A stretch of DNA of 60,761 nucleotides from a virus: positions 1 to 60,761 of IMG/VR virus record IMGVR_UViG_3300009514_000027. One strand, 5' to 3'. The stretch's first letter is position 1, and each line of letters begins with the position of its first letter. The translations under genes were made by a program, and so were the position numbers. This document shows positions 26,447-35,610 of this stretch, in pieces. Below the pieces are notes generated by a model. It worked only from the letters and a program-made list of their open reading frames with translations. It made no database searches and was not told the DNA's origin.

Positions 26447-27385
26447 ATGGCAAACAAGGAAAAGTTTATTCAGGATGTTCTGAAAAACGGGAAAGTTAAA
26501 TCCTGGAAGGAGTATGCAGATATGTATAACTTACGTCCTGATGGAGATAACAAACAGAAGTCAGATACAGCTCGAAGGATTTTTAAAGATTACAAGAGAA
26601 ATCCTGTAAGACAAAAATTAAACAATGAGTACGAAGAATTTTTAAAATGGAAAAACTCTAAGGAAACTTATAAAGAAAAAAGTAAGGCTTTACCAAAACC
26701 TTTTTTAAAAGGGGATAAAAAGAATGTTATAATTATAGGTGACACCCATCTTCCATTTGAGAAAGAGGGATATTTAGAATTTTGCAGAGAGCAGCAAGAA
26801 AAATATAACTGTGGAACTGTAGTACATATAGGGGATTTAATTGATAATCACGCAGTTAGCTACCATGAGCACGACCCTGAGGGTATGAGTATTGGAGATG
26901 AATATAAGCTTGCTCTTACAAAGGCTAGGCAATGGTATCAGGTATTTCCAACTGTTAAAGTCTGTATAGGCAATCATGATGCCTTGCCGTTCAGAAAAGC
27001 TTTTACAGCAGGACTACCCTCTACATGGTTAAAGAACTACCAGGAAATGTTTGAATCTCCTAAAGCATGGGATTGGGCATTTACTCACGAAATTGAAGGG
27101 GTAATTTATCAACATGGTACAGGGTTATCAGGAGAAATGGCAAGCATAAATTGTGCAAGAGAAAACAGACAATCCACTGTAATTGGACATATGCATACAG
27201 TAATGAATACTAGATTTCTAGCTTCATTCAAGGATTTAATATTTGGGATGAATGTAGGGTGTGGTATAGACCATACTAAATATGCATTTATCTACGGCAA
27301 AGAACAAACTCGTAAACCTGTTATTGCTTGTGGAGTAGTTCTTGGCGGGGAATTACCAATCAACATACCTTTTAAACTAAAATAA
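26447..27385 (+). CDS. metallophosphoesterase with N-terminal HTH-like region
   Basis: 312 residues. The calcineurin-like metal-binding motifs are complete and in order: GDTHLP (about 101), GDLID (about 126), GNHD (about 178), a later H in YQHGTG, and GHMH (about 246). Residues 12-50 (SWKEYADMYNLRPDGDNKQ) look like a helix-turn-helix or small DNA-binding region. It should hydrolyse phosphodiesters or phosphoesters, with an unknown substrate. It sits inside the structural operon, 1 base before a ring-protein gene. It could act in DNA processing during packaging or delivery. Confidence 0.85.
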   Translation: MANKEKFIQDVLKNGKVKSWKEYADMYNLRPDGDNKQKSDTARRIFKDYKRNPVRQKLNNEYEEFLKWKNSKETYKEKSKALPKPFLKGDKKNVIIIGDTHLPFEKEGYLEFCREQQEKYNCGTVVHIGDLIDNHAVSYHEHDPEGMSIGDEYKLALTKARQWYQVFPTVKVCIGNHDALPFRKAFTAGLPSTWLKNYQEMFESPKAWDWAFTHEIEGVIYQHGTGLSGEMASINCARENRQSTVIGHMHTVMNTRFLASFKDLIFGMNVGCGIDHTKYAFIYGKEQTRKPVIACGVVLGGELPINIPFKLK

Positions 27386-27386
27386 A

Positions 27387-28106
27387 ATGGCAACCCTTTC
27401 AGAATATACCTTCCGTGTCCTAAACAATCTTGCTCCAATACTGAGTGATGATTTCTTTATAGATGAACGAGAAGTAAAATTTGCTATACACGAAAAGAGA
27501 CACCTTTTCATAAAGCAAGATATAACTAAGAACCACTCTATAAATCCTGACGTTATTCAGGATTTAGGGTGTGTAGACCTTGAGGCAGTAGATAGTGCCC
27601 ATTGTTGTGAGATAACCTTTGACTGTAAGATTATACGGACAGAGGAGATTCTTCCAAGGTTTATAGAGACACAACACGAAACAGGACTTACAAGAGTGGC
27701 TTCCTTAGATAAACTAAGTGCTCCATTCTCTATTATACCTTTTGAGGCTGCACCATTTGCAGGGAATGGAAGGTTTAATAAGAAATCTATATTTGTCTTT
27801 CCTCTGAACGGGAGGATATACTTTACATACAACCCATCAAACTTATGGGCAAGAGGTGTAAAGAAAGTAAATATCTCAGGAGTATTTGAAGACCCTACTA
27901 AAGTATGGGATTATTTGAATACCAAGTATACAGGAAATACAAACTTCACTCCTTATTCTGATGCTACAAGTGAGTATCCTATGAAAGGATGGATGGGAGA
28001 CGCTGTAGTTAAAGCCGTAACTGATGACTTTATTAAGAGGTTAATAACACCAATAGACAACACTAACGATAGTAAATCTAATCCAACGCCTGTAACACAG
28101 AAATAG
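27387..28106 (+). CDS. ring/adaptor structural protein
   Basis: 239 residues. Motifs recalling crAss-like ring proteins: KRHLFIKQDITK near 35-46, conserved cysteines at DLGCVDLEA and HCCEITFDCKIIRTEEILPRF, then VNISGVFEDPTKVWDY near 160-175. Such proteins stack as dodecameric rings between portal and tail. It follows the phosphoesterase directly and precedes two other adaptor-type proteins. The name rests on recognised sequence style and gene order. Confidence 0.65.
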   Translation: MATLSEYTFRVLNNLAPILSDDFFIDEREVKFAIHEKRHLFIKQDITKNHSINPDVIQDLGCVDLEAVDSAHCCEITFDCKIIRTEEILPRFIETQHETGLTRVASLDKLSAPFSIIPFEAAPFAGNGRFNKKSIFVFPLNGRIYFTYNPSNLWARGVKKVNISGVFEDPTKVWDYLNTKYTGNTNFTPYSDATSEYPMKGWMGDAVVKAVTDDFIKRLITPIDNTNDSKSNPTPVTQK

Positions 28107-28107
28107 T

Positions 28108-28671
28108 ATGAGAGGAGCGAGGAAAGGCAAGAGTAGGGAAATTATTAAAACTCATGTAGCATCTGACGAGATGTACAGATATTATAATAGTATCCTCGGA
28201 GATGTGGAAAAAAAGAATGGGTTTAAAGTTCCTAAAAGGACTTATACTAAGATACTAAAAGAGTTTAATAAATGGATATCCAACAAGATAATCTATAACC
28301 CTAAAGGGGTGGTTCTTCCTTATAAACTTGGAAGATTGCAGATTATGAAGTACAAGACTCCTCTTATTATCAAGAAGGATGGTACCCTTTTTAAAAAGCA
28401 TATCCCTGTAAACTGGAACGAAACTCTTGCTTTGTGGGATAGGGACGAAGACGCTAAAAATAAAAAAATGCTTGTAAGACAATTAAATGACCATACTGAC
28501 GGTTATACATATGAATGGAAATGGAATAAGTCGTGTAGTAATGTAACCAATCATAAGGTGTATTTTTTTAAACCTACAAGGACTAATAAACTTCTTTTAA
28601 AGAAAGAACTTACGAAAGAAGAGATAGAAGTAGACTATTATGAACTAATTAAATACAAGAAACAATGTTAA
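28108..28671 (+). CDS. conserved tail/ring-associated protein (IHF-like candidate)
   Basis: 187 residues, basic (many Lys, Trp, Tyr). The central FNKWISNKII...GVVLPYKLGRLQIMKYK stretch resembles the beta-arm region of HU/IHF-type proteins, which have been annotated at this place in crAss-like genomes. It could bind DNA in the connector, or be structural only. It overlaps the next gene by 7 nt. Confidence 0.55.
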   Translation: MRGARKGKSREIIKTHVASDEMYRYYNSILGDVEKKNGFKVPKRTYTKILKEFNKWISNKIIYNPKGVVLPYKLGRLQIMKYKTPLIIKKDGTLFKKHIPVNWNETLALWDRDEDAKNKKMLVRQLNDHTDGYTYEWKWNKSCSNVTNHKVYFFKPTRTNKLLLKKELTKEEIEVDYYELIKYKKQC

Positions 28672-29540
28672 CTGGTAAATATACTAGTGTGAAGCGCATC
28701 CTTGAAGATGTGTACAGGGATAATGGTTACACACAAGAACTTAATTGGAATGACTGTCTTGAGTGGATAGGATATGCTATGGACCTTATAGGAGTTCCTA
28801 TGTCATATCTGGATAAGATAGGCTGTATAAACATAGTAGATTACAAGGGAACACTTCCTTGTGACCTTCACTTAATTGTACAGACAAGAGATAAGGACAG
28901 TAAGGAACCTATGTTATATGCCTCTGATACTTTTCATACAGGGTACCATTGTCTGAACTCTACAGACCTTACAGTTAATTGTACAAACAATAATTGTCAA
29001 GCAAATGCCGTAGATGCTGTACCTTCTACAGATGACGATGACAACACTAACTGTAACCCATTCTTCAACTCTAATCCTAATCTTACTACTAATACATCAG
29101 TTGCTGCAGGAAGTGCTCCAGCAAGTGCTGCATCAGTTTCTGACCAGATAACGTACTCATTAAACAACAACTATATTTTTACCTCATTTGCTTCAGGAAC
29201 TGTGGAAATGGCTTATAAGGCTTTCCCTACCTCAGAAGAAGGATATCCTCTTATACCTGATGATACTAAGTATATCAGGGCAGTAGTCTCTTATCTGACT
29301 ATGAAGATAGATTATAAACTTTGGAGACAGAATAAACTTGAAGAAAAAGTTTATGCAAGAAGTGAGCAGGAATGGTATTTTAATGTAGGAGCTGCTAAGA
29401 CAGGAGCTACAATACCAAGTCTCGACCAAATGGAAAGTTTGAAAAATTCGTGGCTCAGAAGCATACCAAAAATAAATCAGCATTCCAGTTCCTTCAATCT
29501 TTTGAATAACCCAGAGACAAGATATACTAAAAATAGTTAA
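28665..29540 (+). CDS. tail adaptor protein (P22 gp4-like position)
   Basis: 291 residues. The N-terminal helical part has ILEDVYRDNGYTQELNWNDCLEWIGYAM, followed by YKGTLPCDLHLIVQTR, a pairing typical of the crAss-like tail tubular or adaptor protein in the slot compared with P22 gp4. The middle (105-160) is an Asn/Thr/Ala-rich flexible insert. The C-terminal helical half includes YIRAVVSYLTMKIDYKLWRQ. It probably forms a ring joining connector and tail. Confidence 0.65.
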   Translation: MLTGKYTSVKRILEDVYRDNGYTQELNWNDCLEWIGYAMDLIGVPMSYLDKIGCINIVDYKGTLPCDLHLIVQTRDKDSKEPMLYASDTFHTGYHCLNSTDLTVNCTNNNCQANAVDAVPSTDDDDNTNCNPFFNSNPNLTTNTSVAAGSAPASAASVSDQITYSLNNNYIFTSFASGTVEMAYKAFPTSEEGYPLIPDDTKYIRAVVSYLTMKIDYKLWRQNKLEEKVYARSEQEWYFNVGAAKTGATIPSLDQMESLKNSWLRSIPKINQHSSSFNLLNNPETRYTKNS

Positions 29541-29545
29541 TAATC

Positions 29546-32500
29546 ATGGACGGATTTCACACTTCCTCGTTTTTAAAAGGGCTTAATCAGGACGTAGCAA
29601 AACCACGTGCCTCAGCAGAAAGTTATACTGATGCTTCAGATATTCGTGTTGTTACTGAAAAAGGCAGTAGTACAGGGTCTGTTGAGAATATACTTGGTAA
29701 CAAGTTGTTTTTTGAGATACCAAGTGTAAGCGCTGCATACTTGATAGAAAATCCAACTTTTCCTTTTCAGGCTACAAGACCTGGAGCCGATGATTATGTG
29801 GATATAACTTCCTGGACTATGACTACTACAGTTACTCTAACAAGTTCTGCTGGGATTTCTGTAACAGTACAGTTAGTAAATACTTCTACCCAAGAGGGAA
29901 GTACTTCTATTGTAGATTTAGCAACTATTATAAAAGATGCTATAAGCAATAACGCAATTCTTACAGCAAACGGAGTTACGGTAGGAGTAACAAGTGGGTC
30001 TATCAAGGTATACAGTAATAGTGGATTACTTACATCAATTACGTCTATTATTTCTTTTACCTCTACTCCTATAGTTGCTAACGTAACAATTCCTATAAGT
30101 GTACACGTACCTCAACAAGACGCTCTTATAGTAATAGGGTGGGGAGTATTAAGAGATACTATTGTGCTCTTTACAACTAACGATACAACAGATGACGGTG
30201 GATACGGGCAAATATGGAGTTTAGTCTACGACCCTGCTAACTTAGATACCTATGCTTCTGCAGTACTGACTTTGTTATACAATGAGAATATAGGATTTAC
30301 AACTAAACACCTTATAGAGTCTCCTTGTGTATGCAGGTATGAAACTACAGATATACAAAGGATATACTGGACAGACAATCACAATGATGTAAGAAGTTTT
30401 AATATAGCAGATGATGAAAGTATGTTTATTGATGAGTCTCTTTTGAATTTGGAAGCTTCTGTAAGTTTTAGTAAACCTATTGTAAAGGAAGTGTTGTCAG
30501 GAGGAAATCTAAAGGCGGCATATTATCAATATGCTTATAGGCTTAAAGGTACTAACGGAGAACTTACAAAGTTTTCTATTCCAAGTAATACTGTGCATGT
30601 ATTCCCAGAATCAGAAACTACTGGGCTATATCAAGAATATTCTTTAGATTTTGCGTGGACAACAAATACGCACAAGATTGTAAAAGTAGAAATTTCTGAT
30701 ATAGACGCAGACTATGATACTATAGAAGTAGTAAGTATTCTTTTAGACGGGCTTAGTGGTACTCCTACCGTATCTATTATAAAAGAACTTTCTATTCCTG
30801 AGAACAGGGTAGTAACTATTTCTCATACAGGTAGTGAAGATAACATTCCTTTAACTCTTGAAGAGTACTCTATAGCAAGTTTTGGATTTTCAAAATGTAA
30901 GACTTTGGCTTCAAAAGATAACAGACTTATTGCTGGTAATGTTACTGGGTATAAGTTTCACAATAAAAGGTTTAATGCGAGAGCTTATAGATATAGAAAT
31001 TATAATGGGGTTATAGATACTTATGTAGCAGACGGGACTTTAACAGGCGCAAACGCTGTAGACCCTATAAATGATACTTCTATCTCTACTGCAAACTTAG
31101 ATGCTGTAAATCCTTTTAATAATGCTTCTATTGACCTTATAGCTGCTAATCAGTACAAATACTGGGCTGACGGAACTACTTTAGGAGGAGAAGGTCCTAA
31201 TGTGAGTTATAGGTTCATAACAGAAGAATTACAAGGAGACAAGTATACTGAAGCTGCGTATACTTCTGCTCAACCAGTTACTGCCCCTTTTGTAGATAAA
31301 GTACGGAGTAGTAAAACTATGAGTGTGGGAGGGCAAGACCATCCTCATGTAAATACGTGGTATGATTTTAAGTCTCCTTACGCAGAAGGAACTGTTAAGG
31401 GGTATATGAGAGGAGAAGTGTATAGATTTGCAATAGTGCTTTTTGACACTAAAGGAAAGGCTGGATTTGCAGAGTGGATAGGAGACATTAAATTTCCAGA
31501 GCATTATGACAGCTCTAACCCCTGGTTAGAGGGAGACTATATTTTTGCTACTAACTATGATACAACCACAAGTTCAAGGTTGCAACAAAAATTATATTCA
31601 TTAGGTATAGAATTTTCAGTTAAGAATTTACCTACTGGAATTTCAGGATATTCGATTGTAAGAATGCCAAGAGGTAATGCTGATAAGACAAGACTTGGAA
31701 CTGGAGTGCTAAATAGGTTTGTTTTATATAAGGCTCATACTTCTTCTTTTGCGAGTAACTTTTTTGACCCCTCCTTTCAGGAACTGTCAGAGAGTAGTTT
31801 TTGGAACATAAGAGAAACCGATTATTCTGAAACAGTTCAAAATTATTCTGCTGGAACTGACGGTCCACTTGCGGAAAAAAGATTTTATAGTCTTGATAGT
31901 CCCGACTTTCAGCTTATAGGCAGCCCTTCTTTTGTTGCGGGGGATAAAATCAGGATAGTAGGAGAGATAAGAGATTTAGTAGATAATCAGATAACTTATA
32001 CCTTACCTGCTAGGGAAGTCAAAGTACAAAGATTCACTACAGCTGCTACTCCCTATTCTTTTTTAGAAAAGGATATAGTAGATAGTATGCCTATAGGGGA
32101 AGGAGAAAAAGTAACTTTTCAAAATATAAAGTTTATAAACTCTACTTTATACTTAACAGGCGCAGCACCTACTAACACTCTTTTTTATGACAGGTCTTCA
32201 AAAAGTTTAATACTACATTTTCAACCTTTTGATCTTAATGATTATGTTTCTGGAGTGGGTAAGCATGTAAAAGCGTTAGCAAGTTATATAAGACCTTTAC
32301 AAGAGCAGTATGGCGGGGCAACACAAGTTGCAAGAAGTCAAAATAGTTATGTGTATTGTGGGCATTTTGTACGCATAGACGACCATCAGGATAGTCAATA
32401 TGTCAAAGTATTTGGAGGAGATACTTATGTTACTATGTATGATTATACTAAGTATCAAACTAGTGCAGGCTTAAACTCTCAGGGAATAGGAATGATTTTT

Positions 32501-33772
32501 CCTACAGAAACAACTATAAACACAGATTTAACAAGTGGAAAACACTTTGCTGCAAAAACTACAGCAGAGTTAGAAACAGAATTGTTTGACGTAGGAAGAG
32601 ACTATACAGGAGTGTCTCTTGAGGGAAATGGACTACAGACAGCTATTACCTTTTTTGCAGAGCCTTTTAATAAAAACTTTGTTGAGGAGTTTGATAATGA
32701 GGTATGGATATCCGAACACAAGATAAACGGGGAAGACGTAGACCAATGGAGGTCATTCTTAGACCTTAATGCTTTGCCAGTAGAAGGTATCTATGGACCT
32801 ATCAATAAGCTACAGGTTCTCAAAGACCAAGTATATTTTATACAGGATAAAGCATTTGGAAGACTTGTAATCAATCCAAGAGTTACAGTACCGTCTACAG
32901 AAGTAACCTTCTTACAGATAGGTACGGGGGGAGTACTTGATGACTATGAATATATCTCTACAGAGTATGGAAGTAAGCACCAGTCTGGTATTACTGCTTC
33001 TGACAGCTCTATATTCTTCTTTGACGTTATAAGAAAGAAGTTCTTACAGTATACACCCTCAAGTGGTATAAGCCCGCTATCAGAGATAAAAGGACTATCT
33101 TCATTCTTTAGTAATAACTTTACTGGGGGAATACAAACTAATGACAACACCATAGATACAAGTATCACTATGGGAGTAACAGCTACGTATGACTATAGAT
33201 TCTACGAAGCACTGTTTACCTTCTTTGATACTAAAGATTCTATAGCTTCTGCCTATACAGTAGCCTATAATGAGTTATTAGGGGCTTTTACTTCGTTCTA
33301 CAGCTTTACACCCTCAATGTATATCAATGATAAGCGACTGATATTATCGCCCAGCACAAGCGTTCCTACGCAGTTTTACAGGCATAACGCAGGGGAGTAT
33401 GGTGTATTCTATGATGGAACTCCTGTAGAATCGTTTATACAGGTATTGGCTAATAAAGACCCTCACGTAACTAAAGCCTTTACAAACATAGACTTTATGT
33501 CTGAGTGTTATGATTCTTCAGATGCAGACGTTATGGACGAGACAGTAGACTCTCTTAACATCTATAACGAGTATCAGAACACAGGTTTTATAACTCTCAC
33601 ACCTCCTAACAATGTACGTAAATTGTTCAGAACGTGGAGGATAGCTGTTCCCAGAGATACTCAAGGAGCAAGGATAAGAGGTCCTTATTGTAATATAGAA
33701 TTAGGGATAAGTAATGCTAATAATCGTAGATTTATTTTACACAATGTTAATACGTACTACCTGTATAGTTAA
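29546..33772 (+). CDS. large tail tube/nozzle protein (stabilisation protein type)
   Basis: 1408 residues. The N-terminus, with KGLNQDVAKPRASAESYTDASDIRV then EKGSSTGSVENILGN, matches the start of the large tail protein of crAss-like phages compared with P22 gp10 or T7 gp12 nozzle proteins. The body is beta-rich throughout with many Tyr, Asp and Gly, and two likely propeller-like repeats (for example QVYFIQDKAFGRLVINPR). It probably forms the barrel or nozzle of the short tail. It ends before a new promoter, closing the ring/tail unit. Confidence 0.7.
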   Translation: MDGFHTSSFLKGLNQDVAKPRASAESYTDASDIRVVTEKGSSTGSVENILGNKLFFEIPSVSAAYLIENPTFPFQATRPGADDYVDITSWTMTTTVTLTSSAGISVTVQLVNTSTQEGSTSIVDLATIIKDAISNNAILTANGVTVGVTSGSIKVYSNSGLLTSITSIISFTSTPIVANVTIPISVHVPQQDALIVIGWGVLRDTIVLFTTNDTTDDGGYGQIWSLVYDPANLDTYASAVLTLLYNENIGFTTKHLIESPCVCRYETTDIQRIYWTDNHNDVRSFNIADDESMFIDESLLNLEASVSFSKPIVKEVLSGGNLKAAYYQYAYRLKGTNGELTKFSIPSNTVHVFPESETTGLYQEYSLDFAWTTNTHKIVKVEISDIDADYDTIEVVSILLDGLSGTPTVSIIKELSIPENRVVTISHTGSEDNIPLTLEEYSIASFGFSKCKTLASKDNRLIAGNVTGYKFHNKRFNARAYRYRNYNGVIDTYVADGTLTGANAVDPINDTSISTANLDAVNPFNNASIDLIAANQYKYWADGTTLGGEGPNVSYRFITEELQGDKYTEAAYTSAQPVTAPFVDKVRSSKTMSVGGQDHPHVNTWYDFKSPYAEGTVKGYMRGEVYRFAIVLFDTKGKAGFAEWIGDIKFPEHYDSSNPWLEGDYIFATNYDTTTSSRLQQKLYSLGIEFSVKNLPTGISGYSIVRMPRGNADKTRLGTGVLNRFVLYKAHTSSFASNFFDPSFQELSESSFWNIRETDYSETVQNYSAGTDGPLAEKRFYSLDSPDFQLIGSPSFVAGDKIRIVGEIRDLVDNQITYTLPAREVKVQRFTTAATPYSFLEKDIVDSMPIGEGEKVTFQNIKFINSTLYLTGAAPTNTLFYDRSSKSLILHFQPFDLNDYVSGVGKHVKALASYIRPLQEQYGGATQVARSQNSYVYCGHFVRIDDHQDSQYVKVFGGDTYVTMYDYTKYQTSAGLNSQGIGMIFPTETTINTDLTSGKHFAAKTTAELETELFDVGRDYTGVSLEGNGLQTAITFFAEPFNKNFVEEFDNEVWISEHKINGEDVDQWRSFLDLNALPVEGIYGPINKLQVLKDQVYFIQDKAFGRLVINPRVTVPSTEVTFLQIGTGGVLDDYEYISTEYGSKHQSGITASDSSIFFFDVIRKKFLQYTPSSGISPLSEIKGLSSFFSNNFTGGIQTNDNTIDTSITMGVTATYDYRFYEALFTFFDTKDSIASAYTVAYNELLGAFTSFYSFTPSMYINDKRLILSPSTSVPTQFYRHNAGEYGVFYDGTPVESFIQVLANKDPHVTKAFTNIDFMSECYDSSDADVMDETVDSLNIYNEYQNTGFITLTPPNNVRKLFRTWRIAVPRDTQGARIRGPYCNIELGISNANNRRFILHNVNTYYLYS

Positions 33773-33811
33773 TACGTTAGTAGTTGTAACCCAGAAAATT
33801 ACAACATATCT

Positions 33812-33843
33812 TTTGGAAATTTAGAAAAAAGGTAGTACCTTTG
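33812..33843 (+). promoter_or_regulatory. Bacteroidota-type promoter of the ejection-protein operon
   Basis: TTTG at 33812-33815, a 20-nt spacer, then TACCTTTG at 33836-33843 (one variation from the TATCTTTG of the others). A GTTGTAA/TTACAAC hairpin at 33783-33805 stands just upstream. No other promoter is seen before 56961, so it may drive about 23 kb. Confidence 0.8.
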
Positions 33844-33855
33844 CACTTTTACATT

Positions 33856-35610
33856 ATGAAGAAGAAAAGAGTATATAAATACAAACAAGGTGGACCAATT
33901 AAACAAGGAGAACCTCAACACTCTTGGAATACTGGTAATGAAACTCCTTTAATGTTACAGAAACCTGAATTATATAATACTACTGCACAAAGAGCAAAAG
34001 AGAAATATAATCCAGAAGGATACACTACTGGATTATCTGAACTTGGGTATAGTATTGGGAAAAAATCTGCTGGTTCTTATGGTCCTTATTTAGTAAACAA
34101 TTTACCAAGATTGTTTGGAGAAGAAAGGTTAGACGAAGAACATAAATCTGCACTTGCAGTTTATTTTGGACTTCCTCAAGAAAAGGAAATATTTACTAAA
34201 TCTTCTTATAAACCAACAAGGTCATCTAAAAACAATAATGAGTACTATTCTTTTAATGACAAAACGTGGACAAATGCCATTGATGATTTTATAAAAAACG
34301 AAAAAACTAAAGTAAAACGTACCCAAGCTCCTTTGGGGCAATTTACACTTGAAAAAGGAAAAGACACAAAAGGAAATTATGTTTCTTACTATGATAAATG
34401 GGATTTACACCCTGGATTTTTAAAAGGAAAAGAAGTATCAGATGTGTATCCTGCTGGTAAACCTTTTGAAGTTTATGATAGAATATACTATGACCCAAAG
34501 ACAGGTAAAAGAATAGAAAAGAAAAAATACGGGGGACAAATAAACAACAATATGAGAAAATACAAAGGTGGAGGACCTACTCCTAAAAAGAAAACTAAGG
34601 AGGAACTTAAAGCTGAAGCGTTAAATGCTGACTACTTTAGAAAATCTTCTGGATATGCAGGAGAAAGTCTCTTTGACCTATCTCCGGCAGAACTTGCTTT
34701 GTATACTATGCCGGTAGGCAGAGTTGTAAAAGGGGCGTATGACCTAGCTAAACCTTTTGCTGCTAAATATATCACAGAGGAGGCAATGTCTAAGGCAGGC
34801 ATTAAAGCATATGACTGGATAAATAGTATAGGTAAGAAGACTCCAAAAAAGACTTCTCAAACACACACACTTTCTACAGATGGTACAAAGAGGGCAGTTA
34901 AAGCATCTTTGGAAAACGAGAATGTTACAGACTTATATCCAGGATACGCACCAGGTTCTCAAGGAACAATGGGAGCAAGTCCTTTAAAAGCGGCACAAGA
35001 GATGCCTATGTACAATAAGAAGTTTGATATTTATGGAATGTTTGATGATAATAACTTTCCTTATACTCCTCCTATGAATAAATATGGAGGAAGAGTTCCT
35101 AAGTATAGTACAGGAGGACAAGTATTAGCAGCACTTCCAGGAGCTCTTACGTTGGGAGCAGGCATTGCTCTTACAGCTACAGGAGCTGGCGCAGGAGTTG
35201 GGGTGCCTATGATGGTAAGTGGAACAACTTCAGGCATTAAAGGGGTTATGGATTATAACACACAGCAAGACGCTTTAACACAACAAGAGGCTATGCAGAA
35301 AGAACAACAAGACCAATTAGCAGCATACAATAGTGCTATGAATCCTGTTGCTCCCACTACTCCAGCGAGAGACCCTTATGGAGTACAGTATGGAAAGTAT
35401 GGAGGTCAGGTGTCTCCACAATATCTTGCAGAAGGCGGAGAAGTTGTAGACGGGCAAGGGGCATCAACCTTTGCACCAAATTCAGGAGTTGGGCAGAATG
35501 GAAGAATATATGGAGATTCTCACGAAGCTCCTTCAGGTGGAGTACCTATGGCAGGTGGGGAAAGAATATTCACTAAATCATTGAAAGCTAGTAAAAGATG
35601 GCAAAGTTAA
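33856..35610 (+). CDS. YGG-repeat cargo/tail protein
   Basis: 584 residues from ATG 33856; the in-frame TTG at 33841 overlaps the -7 promoter box and is not a likely start. Repeated short Tyr-Gly-Gly motifs (KYGGQ, YKGGG, KYGGRV, KYGGQV) are spread through the protein. One glycine/alanine-rich hydrophobic segment is at about 430-455 (ALTLGAGIALTATGAG). Near the C-terminus is GDSHEAPSGGVPMAGGERIF, the sHe.GGvpv.gge motif shared by many Bacteroidota phage proteins. It may be ejected cargo. The end overlaps the next gene by 13 nt in the -1 frame. Confidence 0.65.
   Translation: MKKKRVYKYKQGGPIKQGEPQHSWNTGNETPLMLQKPELYNTTAQRAKEKYNPEGYTTGLSELGYSIGKKSAGSYGPYLVNNLPRLFGEERLDEEHKSALAVYFGLPQEKEIFTKSSYKPTRSSKNNNEYYSFNDKTWTNAIDDFIKNEKTKVKRTQAPLGQFTLEKGKDTKGNYVSYYDKWDLHPGFLKGKEVSDVYPAGKPFEVYDRIYYDPKTGKRIEKKKYGGQINNNMRKYKGGGPTPKKKTKEELKAEALNADYFRKSSGYAGESLFDLSPAELALYTMPVGRVVKGAYDLAKPFAAKYITEEAMSKAGIKAYDWINSIGKKTPKKTSQTHTLSTDGTKRAVKASLENENVTDLYPGYAPGSQGTMGASPLKAAQEMPMYNKKFDIYGMFDDNNFPYTPPMNKYGGRVPKYSTGGQVLAALPGALTLGAGIALTATGAGAGVGVPMMVSGTTSGIKGVMDYNTQQDALTQQEAMQKEQQDQLAAYNSAMNPVAPTTPARDPYGVQYGKYGGQVSPQYLAEGGEVVDGQGASTFAPNSGVGQNGRIYGDSHEAPSGGVPMAGGERIFTKSLKASKRWQS

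Noticed and set aside
33783-33805. Strong terminator after the 1408-residue gene
   Set aside because: The GTTGTAA/TTACAAC hairpin has only 7 bp of mostly A-T pairs and no clean T run; it is mentioned only with the promoter.
33841-33855. TTG start for the YGG-repeat protein at 33841
   Set aside because: These bases are part of the -7 promoter box; the ATG at 33856 starts the natural basic N-terminus.
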